Origin: Pseudomonas sp. MUP55
GTDB lineage: Bacteria; Pseudomonadota; Gammaproteobacteria; Pseudomonadales; Pseudomonadaceae
Assembly (NCBI RefSeq): GCF_034043515.1
Contig: NZ_CP138214.1
Coordinates: 1,178,001-1,242,000 of the forward strand
Direction: 5' to 3'
Length of the DNA: 64,000 nucleotides
The translations under genes and the position numbers were made by a program. The notes under the pieces are model-generated. The model searched no databases, was not told the DNA's origin, and was given only the letters and a program-made list of their open reading frames with translations. Position 1 is the first letter of the stretch. Every line of letters begins with the position of its first letter. Positions 37,526 to 46,134 of the stretch are shown piece after piece.

Positions 37526-38341
37526 ATGGTTTCGCAGGAAGGTTCAACCGCAGGACCGAGCCGCAAACCAGATCCGCCTGTTGTCCCAACGCGTCATTGG
37601 CAGCACATGAATATCCTGGTGGTGGAGGACCACTCAGCCTACCGCCTGCTGTTGGGCTGGATGTTGCAGAAGCTGGGCCTGGGGCACGAGTTGGCTGCCG
37701 ATGGGTTCATGGGACTGGAGGCGTTTACCCGCCGGCCCTTTGACTTGGTGATCTGCGATTGCCAGATGCCGTTCATGGATGGTTACAGCATGGCCAGCGC
37801 CATCCGCGAGCATGAGCGCGATCAGGCGTTGAACCGCGTACCGATCATTGCCTTGACCGCCAACCTGCAAAACGACAGCCCCCGGCGCTGTCACAAAGCG
37901 GGCATGGATGCCTGGTTGCTCAAACCACTGACGCTTGAACAACTGCACGCCGTGCTGATGCGCTGGTTGCCAGGCAGCGATGCTCCGCAAGCCGGCGAGC
38001 AGACTGCGCCAGTCGCGAGTTGGCCAACCCGTGACACGCTTGTCGCGACGTTTGGCAGCGACGTGATCGTCGATCAGTTACTGGAGGGTCTGCTGGTGGA
38101 GGCCTGGGAAGACTTGCGCGTCTTGCGCCATGCCTGTTCGGCCCAGGACGCCTCATTGGCTGCCGAGCGCCTGCATCGCCTGGTGGGGAGCCTGGCGTTT
38201 CTGGGCGGCAGCGACCTGGAATTCACCGCTGTTCAACTGATGGAGCAGGTCCGGTCTGGTGAGGTGGCTTCCCACACGGTGCAGATGGAGCTGTTCCAGG
38301 CACGCTTGCGCGTCTATCTCGACTATTTGGCCAGTATTTGA
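37526..38341 (+). CDS. Response regulator receiver-HPt protein
   Basis: The 271-residue protein joins a receiver domain (residues about 28-145) to a histidine phosphotransfer domain (about 170-270) and has no output domain. The receiver has acidic Glu34/Asp35, phosphoacceptor Asp78 in VICDCQMPFMDG, and the conserved Lys in WLLKPLT. The HPt motif ERLHRLVGSLAF places the phosphorylated histidine at 217. Such proteins relay phosphate between a hybrid kinase and a response regulator. The ATG at 37526 has GAGG upstream; a later ATG at 37607 (MNILVVEDH) is an alternative. It is divergent from the fimbrial operon and followed by a NarL-type regulator. No sensor kinase is nearby, so its kinase is elsewhere. 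Confidence 0.88.
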   Translation: MVSQEGSTAGPSRKPDPPVVPTRHWQHMNILVVEDHSAYRLLLGWMLQKLGLGHELAADGFMGLEAFTRRPFDLVICDCQMPFMDGYSMASAIREHERDQALNRVPIIALTANLQNDSPRRCHKAGMDAWLLKPLTLEQLHAVLMRWLPGSDAPQAGEQTAPVASWPTRDTLVATFGSDVIVDQLLEGLLVEAWEDLRVLRHACSAQDASLAAERLHRLVGSLAFLGGSDLEFTAVQLMEQVRSGEVASHTVQMELFQARLRVYLDYLASI

Positions 38342-38386
38342 ACCCGTGCCTGCGAGGGCTCTCAGTCCCCCTGCGAGCTGATTTTG

Positions 38387-38417
38387 GTTGTAGGCGTTTT
38401 CCTATTGTGTTGTAGGC
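38387..38417 (+). promoter_or_regulatory. Direct repeats GTTGTAGGC upstream of the NarL-type regulator gene
   Basis: GTTGTAGGC occurs at 38387-38395 and 38409-38417, 22 bases apart, about two helical turns. They lie about 120 bases before the regulator start, suggesting a tandem protein-binding site, perhaps autoregulatory. Confidence 0.5.
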
Positions 38418-38538
38418 AAAAAAATAGCCAGTACTGAACATTGGGCGTGGCTGCAAGTGACGCTTTGTTAGCTGTTGTTGATGATCGCTGGCGGAGGTAT
38501 TTTGCGCGGATTCAAGTTGCCATCATTCGTGGGTACCT

Positions 38539-39174
38539 ATGCTTCGAGTAATTATTGCTGACGATCACCCTATTGTTCGCGTCGGGCAAAGGGTCGTGAT
38601 CGAGGCGAATGGAAGATGCAAAGTGGTCGGCGAGGCCGACGGTCCCGATCAGTTGCTTGACGTGTTGAGCAAAAACCCATGCGACGTGCTGGTCACGGAC
38701 TTCGCCATGCCAGGCGGCCAGCAGGCCGATGGCTACGGTTTGTTGGGCCTGCTGCACCGCCAGTATCCGCAGGTGCCGGTGATTGTGGTGACGATGTTCG
38801 CCAGCATCGCCATCTTGCGTGCGGCTTTCTCCCATGGCGTTCGCGGCGTGGTCGCCAAGAGCGCGTCGGCCAAGGAGTTGCCCCAGGCGATCAAGGCCGT
38901 GTGTGCCGGCCAGACCTTCACCAGCGAATCCCTGCGCTTGCAGTTAGTGGAGTCGGGGGTGAGCGACCAGTCCGCGCAGCCCAGGTTGTCCGACAAAGAG
39001 CGCGAGGTGGTGCGCATGTTGGCCAGCGGCATGACCGTCAGCCAGATTGCGGCGCAGGTCAACCGCAGTATTTCCACGATCAGCAAGCAGAAAAGCACGG
39101 CCATGCAACGGTTGAGCATTTCCACCGATGTCGATCTGTTTGCTTATGCGCGCGATACGGGAATGGTGCCGTAG
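38539..39174 (+). CDS. NarL/FixJ-family response regulator (BvgA/RocA-like)
   Basis: The 211-residue protein has a receiver domain (MLRVIIADDHPIVRVGQRVV, acidic Asp8/Asp9, phosphoacceptor Asp54 in LVTDFAMPGG) and a C-terminal LuxR-type helix-turn-helix. The latter reads LSDKEREVVRMLASGMTVSQ, then IAAQVNRSISTISKQKSTAM. The layout is that of BvgA, EvgA and RocA regulators, several of which control fimbriae. Together with the receiver-HPt gene upstream it probably forms a phosphorelay acting on the neighbouring fimbrial operon. That link is inferred from position only. Confidence 0.9.
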   Translation: MLRVIIADDHPIVRVGQRVVIEANGRCKVVGEADGPDQLLDVLSKNPCDVLVTDFAMPGGQQADGYGLLGLLHRQYPQVPVIVVTMFASIAILRAAFSHGVRGVVAKSASAKELPQAIKAVCAGQTFTSESLRLQLVESGVSDQSAQPRLSDKEREVVRMLASGMTVSQIAAQVNRSISTISKQKSTAMQRLSISTDVDLFAYARDTGMVP

Positions 39175-39243
39175 AAAGCAATGGCTTTCTCGTGTTGCGC
39201 GGACTATCGTTCGGCACCCCTGTTCATCCTGCGAAAACTGCCC

Positions 39244-39714
39244 ATGAGTGATGCCCATAACGCCCTGATCACTGAGTTCTACAGCGCCTTTGAGCGCCTG
39301 GACGCCGAAGCCATGGCCGCCTGTTATACCCAGGACGTGCTGTTCAGCGATCCGGCCTTCGGCCAATTGCGCGGGCAGGATGCCGGCGACATGTGGCGGA
39401 TGCTCACCACGCGGGCCAAGGATTTTTCCCTGACCTTTGACAACGTGCGCAGCGAGGGCAATGAGGGCAGCGCGCACTGGGTGGCGACCTACCTGTTCAG
39501 CGCGACCGGCAATACGGTGGTCAACGATATTCAAGCGCGCTTTGTGTTTCGTGACGGCAGGATCTGCGAGCACCACGACCATTTCGACCTGTGGCGCTGG
39601 TCGCGTCAGGCGTTGGGCACCAAGGGCCTGTTGCTGGGCTGGACGCCCCTGGTGAAAAACGCCGTACGCGCCCAGGCGCGCAAAGGTTTGAAGGCATTCC
39701 AGGCCGCTCGTTGA
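39244..39714 (+). CDS. SnoaL/NTF2-like domain protein
   Basis: The 156-residue protein starts MSDAHNALITEFYSAFERLD and has the NTF2/SnoaL cone features: MAACYTQDVLFSDPAFGQLR, WVATYLFSATGNTVVNDIQA and ICEHHDHFDLWRW. The fold covers enzymes and ligand-binding proteins, so the biochemical role cannot be stated. The ATG at 39244 is chosen because the conserved domain starts at once; the frame extends 21 codons upstream without support. It is followed after 21 bases by a GIY-YIG gene, possibly co-transcribed. Confidence 0.85.
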   Translation: MSDAHNALITEFYSAFERLDAEAMAACYTQDVLFSDPAFGQLRGQDAGDMWRMLTTRAKDFSLTFDNVRSEGNEGSAHWVATYLFSATGNTVVNDIQARFVFRDGRICEHHDHFDLWRWSRQALGTKGLLLGWTPLVKNAVRAQARKGLKAFQAAR

Positions 39715-39735
39715 TAAGCTGGGTGCCTCTGTACC

Positions 39736-40023
39736 GTGCCGAATCCCGTCGTGAACACGCCTGAATCCAAACCCTGGTTCGTCTACCTGGTACGCGCCGC
39801 CAATGGCTCGCTGTATTGCGGCATCAGCAATGACCCGGTGCGCCGGTTCGCCACGCATCAGAGCGGCAAGGGCGCGCGGTTCTTTCTTTCCAGCCCCGCC
39901 GTTGCGCTGGTGTACACCGAGCAATGCGCGAGCAAGGGCGAAGCGCTGCGCCAGGAACGCCTGATCAAGAAATTGAAGAAGAGCGCCAAGGAGTGCCTGG
40001 CGGCGAGCGGTCCATCACGCTGA
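39736..40023 (+). CDS. GIY-YIG nuclease-family protein (UPF0213/YhbQ-like)
   Basis: The 95-residue protein has the GIY-YIG catalytic fold: [20 protein letters not shown] (the GIY and YIG positions replaced by VYL and YCG), then [20 protein letters not shown] and the Glu-containing [14 protein letters not shown]. It corresponds to the short single-domain YhbQ type, whose biological role is poorly known. The start is a GTG at 39736 without a strong ribosome site; GTG 39751 is equally possible. No partner gene suggests a repair pathway. Confidence 0.85.
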   Translation: MPNPVVNTPESKPWFVYLVRAANGSLYCGISNDPVRRFATHQSGKGARFFLSSPAVALVYTEQCASKGEALRQERLIKKLKKSAKECLAASGPSR

Positions 40024-40098
40024 CTGATAGGTTCCCATCACGCCGCCCAGCTGTTTTGCGCGCTAAGCTGCGGGCTCATTCCTCAAGTAGACCCCTGC

Positions 40099-41034
40099 AT
40101 GTCTGAACTCATCCTGCACCATTACCCGACGTCGCCGTTTGCGGAAAAAGCTCGGCTGCTGCTGGGCTTCAAAGGCTTGTCCTGGCATTCGGTACACATC
40201 TCGCCAGTGATGCCCAAGCCCGACCTGACGGCCTTGACCGGCGGCTACCGGAAAACCCCGGTGCTGCAGGTCGGCGCGGACATCTATTGCGACACCGCCT
40301 TGATCGCCCGGCGCCTGGAGCAGGAAAAATCTTCGCCGGCGCTGTTCCCCCTGGGCCAGGAAATGATCACCCAGACCTTCGCCACCTGGGCCGACAGCGT
40401 CGTGTTCGCTCACGCCGTCAGCCTGGTGTTCCAGCCCGAGTCGGTGGCGGTGCGGTTTGGCAAGTTGCCGCCGGAAGCGATCAAGGCGTTTATGGCCGAC
40501 CGCGCCGCGCTGTTCAGCGGGGGCACGGCAAGCAAGCTGCCGGCCGAACTGGCCAAGCAGCAATGGCCGGCGATCATGGCGCGCCTGGAGCAACAGTTGC
40601 AGCGCGAACCGGGGGACTTTCTGTTTGGCGAACCGACGATTGCCGACTTTGCCCTGGCTCACTCGCTGTGGTTTCTCAAGGCCACCCCGGTGACCGCGCC
40701 GTTGGTGGATGCCTATCCGGCCGTGTTGGCGTGGCTGGGGCGCGTGCAGGGCTTTGGCCATGGCACCGCCAGCCCGATGACGGCGGAGCAGGCGTTGCAG
40801 ATCGCCCGCGAGGCCACGCCTGCGGCTTTGCCGGATGAAGTGTTCGAGGACCTCAATGGCTTTACGGCCGGCCAGCAGGTCACGATTGCGGCGATTGACT
40901 ACGGCGTCGATCCGGTGGCTGGAGAGCTGATGTTTGTCGGGCGCGAAGCCTTGATCCTGCGCCGCACCGACGAGCGCGCCGGCACGGTGCATGTGCATTT
41001 CCCACGCTTTGGTTTCCGCATTCAGGCGCAATAG
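40099..41034 (+). CDS. Glutathione S-transferase-family protein
   Basis: The 311-residue protein has an N-terminal thioredoxin-like GST domain (ELILHHYPTSPFAEKARLLL, then GGYRKTPVLQVGADIYCDTA) and a C-terminal helical domain with FLFGEPTIADFALAHSLWFL. It is longer than typical GSTs because of about 90 extra residues at the C-terminus (from TAEQALQIAREATPA), seen in a subgroup of pseudomonad GST-like proteins. The substrate is unknown. A single gene with its own ATG 40099; no operon is evident. Confidence 0.88.
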   Translation: MSELILHHYPTSPFAEKARLLLGFKGLSWHSVHISPVMPKPDLTALTGGYRKTPVLQVGADIYCDTALIARRLEQEKSSPALFPLGQEMITQTFATWADSVVFAHAVSLVFQPESVAVRFGKLPPEAIKAFMADRAALFSGGTASKLPAELAKQQWPAIMARLEQQLQREPGDFLFGEPTIADFALAHSLWFLKATPVTAPLVDAYPAVLAWLGRVQGFGHGTASPMTAEQALQIAREATPAALPDEVFEDLNGFTAGQQVTIAAIDYGVDPVAGELMFVGREALILRRTDERAGTVHVHFPRFGFRIQAQ

Positions 41035-41141
41035 CAAAAATATTTGCAAACAAGGGTGAGGTAAACCGCTCGCCCATCCGTGTAGTGCTTGAAACTGCGA
41101 TCAATTCGCATTAACAGCGTTTTTACACGGATGCTCACAGC

Positions 41142-43556
41142 ATGAAATCGACGGCGGGCGGTTGGGTCAAACAGTGGCTGGGAGCCTCGGTATTTTCAGT
41201 CTCGGCGCTGGCGTTGCTGCCCCTGGCCGTGGCACAGCCGCAGGAACAGCAAAGCGCCCAGTTCAACTTTGCCCTGGCGGCCAAACCACTGCCCCAGGCG
41301 CTGAGCGATTTCAGCCGGGTTACCGGAATCAGCGTGATCTATACCGACGAAGCGCCCTATGGCCTCAGCGCCCCGGCGCTCAACGGGCACATGAGCGCGA
41401 CCCAGGCGCTGCAACGCCTGCTGGGCAATTCGGGCTTCACCTTCCGCCAGATCGACGCCCGTACCCTGGCGCTGGAACCGCAGCCCGCCGATGGCGCGGT
41501 CAATCTCGGTGCCACCACCATCAGCGCCGCCAGCCCTGGTCAGGACAGCACCAGCTATCAGCCGCCACCGACCAGCTCGGTGATGCGCTCGCGCGGCTTG
41601 CTGCTGGAAACCCCGCAAACCGTCAACGTGGTGCCCGCCCAGGTATTGCGCGATCAACAGCCGCGCAACCTGGACGATGCGCTGGGCAATGTCAGCGGTA
41701 TCACCCAGTCCAACACCCTGGGCAGCACCCAGGACGCGGTGATGCTGCGCGGCTTTGGCGACAACCGCAATGGCTCGATCATGAAGGACGGCATGCCGGT
41801 GGTGCAGGGCCGCGCGTTGAACGCCACCGCCGACCGCGTGGAAGTGCTCAAGGGCCCGTCATCGCTGCTGTACGGCATCCAGGACCCGGGCGGCGTGGTC
41901 AACATCGTCAGCAAAAAGCCCGAGTTGGTGCAGTCCACTTCCCTGACTGCGCGCGGCTCCACGTTCGGCAGCGGCAAGAACGGCAGTGGCGGCAACCTCG
42001 ATACCACCGGCCCGATAGGCGACAGCGGCCTGGCCTATCGCCTGATCGTCGACCATGAAGACGAAGACTATTGGCGCAACTACGGCACCCACCGCGAAAC
42101 CCTGGTGGCGCCGTCGCTGGGCTGGTATGGCGACGCGACCCAAGTGGTGGTTGCCTATGAACACCGCGAGTTTCTGTCGCCGTTCGACCGTGGCACAGCC
42201 ATCGACCCAAAAACCAATCACCCCCTGAACATCCCCGCGACCCGCCGCCTGGATGAGCCTTTCAACAACATGCAAGGCCGCTCCGACCTGTACCGCCTGA
42301 CGGTCGATCACGACCTCAACGATGACTGGAAAGCCCACTTCGGCTACAGCTGGAACCGCGAAACCTACGACGCCAGCCAGGTGCGTGTGGTCAAGGTCAA
42401 TACCAACGGCACCTTGACCCGCAGCATGGACGGCACCCAGGGCGCGCTGACCACCGACCGCTTCGCCACCGCCAGCCTTGAAGGCAAGGTCGACGTTGCC
42501 GGCATGCAGCACGACCTGGTGTTCGGGCTGGACGATGAATACCGCAAGATCTACCGCGCCGACCTGATCCGCCAGGCGCCACGCGGCAGCTTCAACTACA
42601 ACGATCCGGTCTACGGCAACGAAGTCGCGGGCTCCAACGTCAGTGCGCCGGACAGCAACCAGACCGACCTGCTGCGCAGCGATTCGCTGTTCTTCCAGGA
42701 TGCCATCCACCTGAACGACCAGTGGATCCTGGTGGGCGGTGCGCGCTACCAGATGTACGACCAATACGCCGGCAAGGGCGTGCCGTTCACCGCCAACACC
42801 GATGGCAACGGCCAGAAGTGGGTGCCGCGTGCCGGGCTGGTGTATCGCTACACCGATGAGCTGTCGTTCTACGGCAGCTACACCGAGTCGTTCAAACCCA
42901 ACTCCACCATCGCGCCGCTGGCCAACAAAACCGTGCTCGATGGCAGCCTGCAGCCGGAAGAGTCCAAGGCCTGGGAGCTGGGCACCAAGTTCGACTTGCC
43001 GGGGCGTATCACCGCGAGCGCGGCGCTGTTCACCATCGACAAGCGCAACGTGCTGGTGCAGGTGGGCGAGGGGCTGACCTCGGTCTACAGCGTGGCGGGC
43101 AAGGTTCGTTCCCGTGGCCTGGAGCTGGATGCCAGCGGCCAGCTGAGCGACAAGTGGAGCCTGATCGGCAGTTACGCCTATACCGATGCCGAGGTCACCG
43201 AAGACCCGACCCTCAAGGGCAACCGCCTGCAGAACGTGGCAAAGAACACCGCCTCGTTGTCGGCCGTGTATGACTTCGGCAGCATCCTGGGCGGCGATCA
43301 ATTGCGCGTCGGTGCCGGTGCGCGTTACGTGGGCGAGCGGGCAGGGGACGCGGCCAACAGCTTCGAACTGCCCAGCTACACCGTGGCCGATGTGTTCGCC
43401 AGCTATGACACCCGGCTCGACGGGCAGAAGGTCAAGTTCCAGCTCAACGTGAAGAACCTGTTCGACCGTACCTACTACACCTCGTCGGTGAACACGCAGT
43501 TTGTGTCCATTGGCGATGCGCGGCAGGTGTCGGTGTCCAGCACCCTTACCTTCTGA
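41142..43556 (+). CDS. TonB-dependent siderophore receptor with N-terminal signalling (STN) domain
   Basis: This 804-residue outer-membrane receptor imports a ferric siderophore using TonB energy. A signal peptide (SVFSVSALALLPLAVAQP region) is followed by an STN domain (residues about 40-105: PLPQALSDFSRVTGISVIYT), the plug (QTVNVVPAQVLRDQQPRNLD, then VEVLKGPSSLLYGIQDPGG), and the 22-stranded barrel ending in a terminal Phe (VSVSSTLTF). The STN domain normally talks to a FecR-type anti-sigma factor, but no such pair is adjacent. Sequence type resembles FpvA/FoxA/FiuA receptors; the ligand cannot be named. Confidence 0.93.
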   Translation: MKSTAGGWVKQWLGASVFSVSALALLPLAVAQPQEQQSAQFNFALAAKPLPQALSDFSRVTGISVIYTDEAPYGLSAPALNGHMSATQALQRLLGNSGFTFRQIDARTLALEPQPADGAVNLGATTISAASPGQDSTSYQPPPTSSVMRSRGLLLETPQTVNVVPAQVLRDQQPRNLDDALGNVSGITQSNTLGSTQDAVMLRGFGDNRNGSIMKDGMPVVQGRALNATADRVEVLKGPSSLLYGIQDPGGVVNIVSKKPELVQSTSLTARGSTFGSGKNGSGGNLDTTGPIGDSGLAYRLIVDHEDEDYWRNYGTHRETLVAPSLGWYGDATQVVVAYEHREFLSPFDRGTAIDPKTNHPLNIPATRRLDEPFNNMQGRSDLYRLTVDHDLNDDWKAHFGYSWNRETYDASQVRVVKVNTNGTLTRSMDGTQGALTTDRFATASLEGKVDVAGMQHDLVFGLDDEYRKIYRADLIRQAPRGSFNYNDPVYGNEVAGSNVSAPDSNQTDLLRSDSLFFQDAIHLNDQWILVGGARYQMYDQYAGKGVPFTANTDGNGQKWVPRAGLVYRYTDELSFYGSYTESFKPNSTIAPLANKTVLDGSLQPEESKAWELGTKFDLPGRITASAALFTIDKRNVLVQVGEGLTSVYSVAGKVRSRGLELDASGQLSDKWSLIGSYAYTDAEVTEDPTLKGNRLQNVAKNTASLSAVYDFGSILGGDQLRVGAGARYVGERAGDAANSFELPSYTVADVFASYDTRLDGQKVKFQLNVKNLFDRTYYTSSVNTQFVSIGDARQVSVSSTLTF

Positions 43557-43571
43557 CTGGATGTGCTTTTT

Positions 43572-43775
43572 TGTGGGAGAGGGCTTGCCCCGATGCCAGT
43601 CAGTTAAGAAGCAGCAGAAGCGAGAAGCATCTGTGGCGAGGGAGCTTGCTCCCGCTGGGCCGCGAAGCGGCCCCAAACAATGGGACTGCTGCGCAGTCCA
43701 GCGGGAGCAAGCTCCCTCGCCACAGGTTTGGTGTTCGCGTTAACCGACCGGCATTAGGGCTTGCCCCCTCCCACA
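43572..43775. repeat. REPIN interrupted by a second REPIN (nested elements)
   Basis: The outer pair is TGTGGGAGAGGGCTTGCCCC at 43572 and GGGCTTGCCCCCTCCCACA ending 43775. Inside it lies a complete second pair: TGTGGCGAGGGAGCTTGC at 43632 and its complement ending 43724. The two belong to different REP arm types. Confidence 0.85.
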
Positions 43776-43831
43776 TTGGCACCTGAGCTGTTAGCGTTGC
43801 CGGCATTCGATGCCTACGGAAAACGCTACCG

Positions 43832-45289
43832 ATGCACTTTGGAAGATGGTTACACAACGGCGCCCTGCTGGTTGGCTTGAGCTTTGTGCTGGGCGGCTGC
43901 GCCAGCGTTTCATCCACCTCTACCCCTGCGACGCTCGACAAGGTGCTGGCCGATCCTGCGTTGCACGGTGCCAGCGTCTCGCTGATGGTGCGCGACGCCC
44001 GCAGCGGCAGCACGCTCTACCAGCACAACCCAGGCACGCGCCTGGTGCCGGCTTCCAACCTCAAGCTGCTGACCACTGCGGCGGCCATGGATGTGCTGGG
44101 CCCGCAATACCGCTTCGCCACGCAACTGTTGAGCGACGGCATCCGCCAGGGCGATCGACTGACCGGTAATCTTTACCTGCGCGGCCTGGGCGACCCGACC
44201 ATCCAGTACGCCGACTATCAAGCGCTGGCCGCGCAATTGGCCAGCCAGGGCGTGCGCCAGGTGCAGGGCGACCTGGTGTTCGACGACACCTGGTTCGACG
44301 CCGAACGCCTGGGTGTCGATTGGTCCCACGACGATGAAACCACCTACTACGGTGCGCAAATTTCCGCGCTGACGGTGTCGCCCAATTCAGATTTTGACGC
44401 AGGCAGCGTGCTGGTCACCGCCAAGGCGCCGGCGCGGGCGGGCTTGCCGGTGAGCGTCGACCTGTTCCCGCCCAGCGATTACCTGCAATTGAGTAATCAT
44501 GCCGTCAGTGGGCCGGGCAACAGTTATGGGATCAACCGCCGGCATGGCACCAACCTGTTGCAGCTCAGTGGCGCGGTTACGCCCGGCAAGCAGAGCGAGC
44601 AACTGGTGAGCGTGTGGGAGCCCACGCAATGGGTGGCCAATCTGTTTGAACAGGCGCTGGCGCAACAGGGCATCAGGGTGCAGGGCCGTCGCGTGATGGG
44701 CGGGGCAAGCCCGGCCACGGCGACGCTGCTGGCCGAGCACCGTTCGGCGCCCTTGCAGGCGTTGATCACGCCGCTGCTCAAGCTTTCCAACAACAGCATG
44801 TCCGAAGCCTTGCTAAAGGCCATGGGGCGACAGACCGCCAACAGCGGCACGGCGGCGGCAGGCACAGTGGCGGTGGCGGGGTTCCTCAAGCGTCAGGGCC
44901 TGGATGCGGCGACGCTGAGCCAGGTGGACGGTTCCGGCCTGTCGCGCCGCAACCTGGTGTCGACGCAAACCCTCACCGACGTGCTGCTCGCCGCGAGCAA
45001 GCAACCGTGGTTCAACGCTTGGTACAGCGCACTGCCGATTGCCGGCAACAGCGATCGCATGAGCGGGGGCAGCTTGCGTTATCGCCTGCGCGGCACGCCG
45101 GCGCAAAACAATCTGCACGCCAAGACCGGCTCGATGAGCGGCGTGTCGTCCTTGAGCGGTTATGTCACCGATGCCCACGGGCGCCAGCTGGCATTTTCCA
45201 TGGTGACCAACAACTACGTGGTCGCCGGCGCACAGGTCAAGGCTCTGGAAAACCGGGTGGCGGTGGCCCTGTCACGCTGGGACGATTGA
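43832..45289 (+). CDS. dacB: D-alanyl-D-alanine carboxypeptidase/endopeptidase (PBP4, DacB)
   Basis: DacB trims and cuts peptidoglycan cross-links in the periplasm. The 485-residue product has a lipoprotein-type signal (VGLSFVLGGCAS, lipobox Cys23). The penicillin-binding motifs are Ser75-x-x-Lys78 (PASNLKLLT), the SxN motif as SNN in LSNNSMSEALLK, and KTG in AKTGSMSG. An inserted domain between the first two motifs, here VFDDTWFDAERLGVDWSHDD, is typical of PBP4. ATG 43832 has only a weak upstream GGA. Just upstream are the nested REPINs. A membrane-anchored form is suggested by the lipobox, which is inference. Confidence 0.93.
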   Translation: MHFGRWLHNGALLVGLSFVLGGCASVSSTSTPATLDKVLADPALHGASVSLMVRDARSGSTLYQHNPGTRLVPASNLKLLTTAAAMDVLGPQYRFATQLLSDGIRQGDRLTGNLYLRGLGDPTIQYADYQALAAQLASQGVRQVQGDLVFDDTWFDAERLGVDWSHDDETTYYGAQISALTVSPNSDFDAGSVLVTAKAPARAGLPVSVDLFPPSDYLQLSNHAVSGPGNSYGINRRHGTNLLQLSGAVTPGKQSEQLVSVWEPTQWVANLFEQALAQQGIRVQGRRVMGGASPATATLLAEHRSAPLQALITPLLKLSNNSMSEALLKAMGRQTANSGTAAAGTVAVAGFLKRQGLDAATLSQVDGSGLSRRNLVSTQTLTDVLLAASKQPWFNAWYSALPIAGNSDRMSGGSLRYRLRGTPAQNNLHAKTGSMSGVSSLSGYVTDAHGRQLAFSMVTNNYVVAGAQVKALENRVAVALSRWDD

Positions 45290-45290
45290 C

Positions 45291-46070
45291 TCAGGGCTGA
45301 TAGCCCATGCGCCAACTCACGGCCTTGGTTGCCGCCAGCAATCGCTGGGCGGCCGGGCCGTCCTCATCGGCATGGAACAACGAGGTGGGGCCGACCACGG
45401 TCATCACTGCCGCCACCTGCCCGATGGCGTTGAACACCGGTGCCGATAACGCATCCACCCCCGGCATCAGCAAGCCATGCACAAAGTGCAGGCCGCGGCG
45501 GCGGATCTGCTCGCAGGCAGCCGCGTAGGCCTGGTCATCCGCCAGGCTGTGGGCCAGGCCCGCTTGAATCTCACGCTCGCGCAGTTCCACGGTTTCCCGC
45601 GTGGGCAGGTAGGCGCTGAACACCAGCCCGGTGGAGGAACTGAGCAGCGGTAACACCGAGCCTAGCTGGGTCACCACCGTCACGGCGCGCACGGCCGGTT
45701 CGATCTGCACCACGGTCGCCCCCTGGTTGCCCCATACCGCCAGGAAGCAGGTTTCATTCAGTTCATCGCGCAGCTCCGCCAAGGGCATCGCGCCCACCTT
45801 CAACACATCCATGCTGCCCAGCGCGGCCAGGCCCACGCGCAAGGCTTCGCGGCCCAGGCCGTAATGGTTGGTGGCGGCGTTCTGTTCGGCAAAGCCCGAT
45901 GCGATCAGGGCCTGCAGGTAGCGGTGGACCTTGCTCGCCGGCATCTGCACATGCTCGGCCAGGCGCGACAGCGACGTGGCCGGCGACAGCTGCGCCAGGG
46001 CCTTGAGGATGTCGGTGCCTACTTCGGCCGAGCGGACTTTCTGTTTGCCGGTGTCGCGGGGCTTTTCCAT
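45291..46070 (-). CDS. hmgR: IclR-family repressor of homogentisate catabolism HmgR
   Basis: HmgR represses hmgABC until homogentisate is present, as known in P. putida. The 259-residue protein starts MEKPRDTGKQKVRSAEVGTD and has a winged helix-turn-helix (SLSRLAEHVQMPASKVHRYL) and the IclR ligand-binding domain (VFSAYLPTRETVELREREIQ). I start it at ATG 46070; a longer frame to 46133 would run into the operator region. It is divergent from hmgA, with overlapping TTACG/CGTAA palindromes between them. The assignment rests on family plus location. Confidence 0.9.
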   Translation of the reverse strand: MEKPRDTGKQKVRSAEVGTDILKALAQLSPATSLSRLAEHVQMPASKVHRYLQALIASGFAEQNAATNHYGLGREALRVGLAALGSMDVLKVGAMPLAELRDELNETCFLAVWGNQGATVVQIEPAVRAVTVVTQLGSVLPLLSSSTGLVFSAYLPTRETVELREREIQAGLAHSLADDQAYAAACEQIRRRGLHFVHGLLMPGVDALSAPVFNAIGQVAAVMTVVGPTSLFHADEDGPAAQRLLAATKAVSWRMGYQP

Positions 46071-46134
46071 GGGGGAGCGGGAATCCGAGAGATGAGTGGG
46101 CGTCTTTATAGCTTGACGGTCGATAGTGATCAAA

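Noticed and set aside
41060..41110. Fur box upstream of the siderophore receptor gene at 41142
   Set aside because: TGCGATCAATTCGCA is a small palindrome but matches the Fur consensus poorly.
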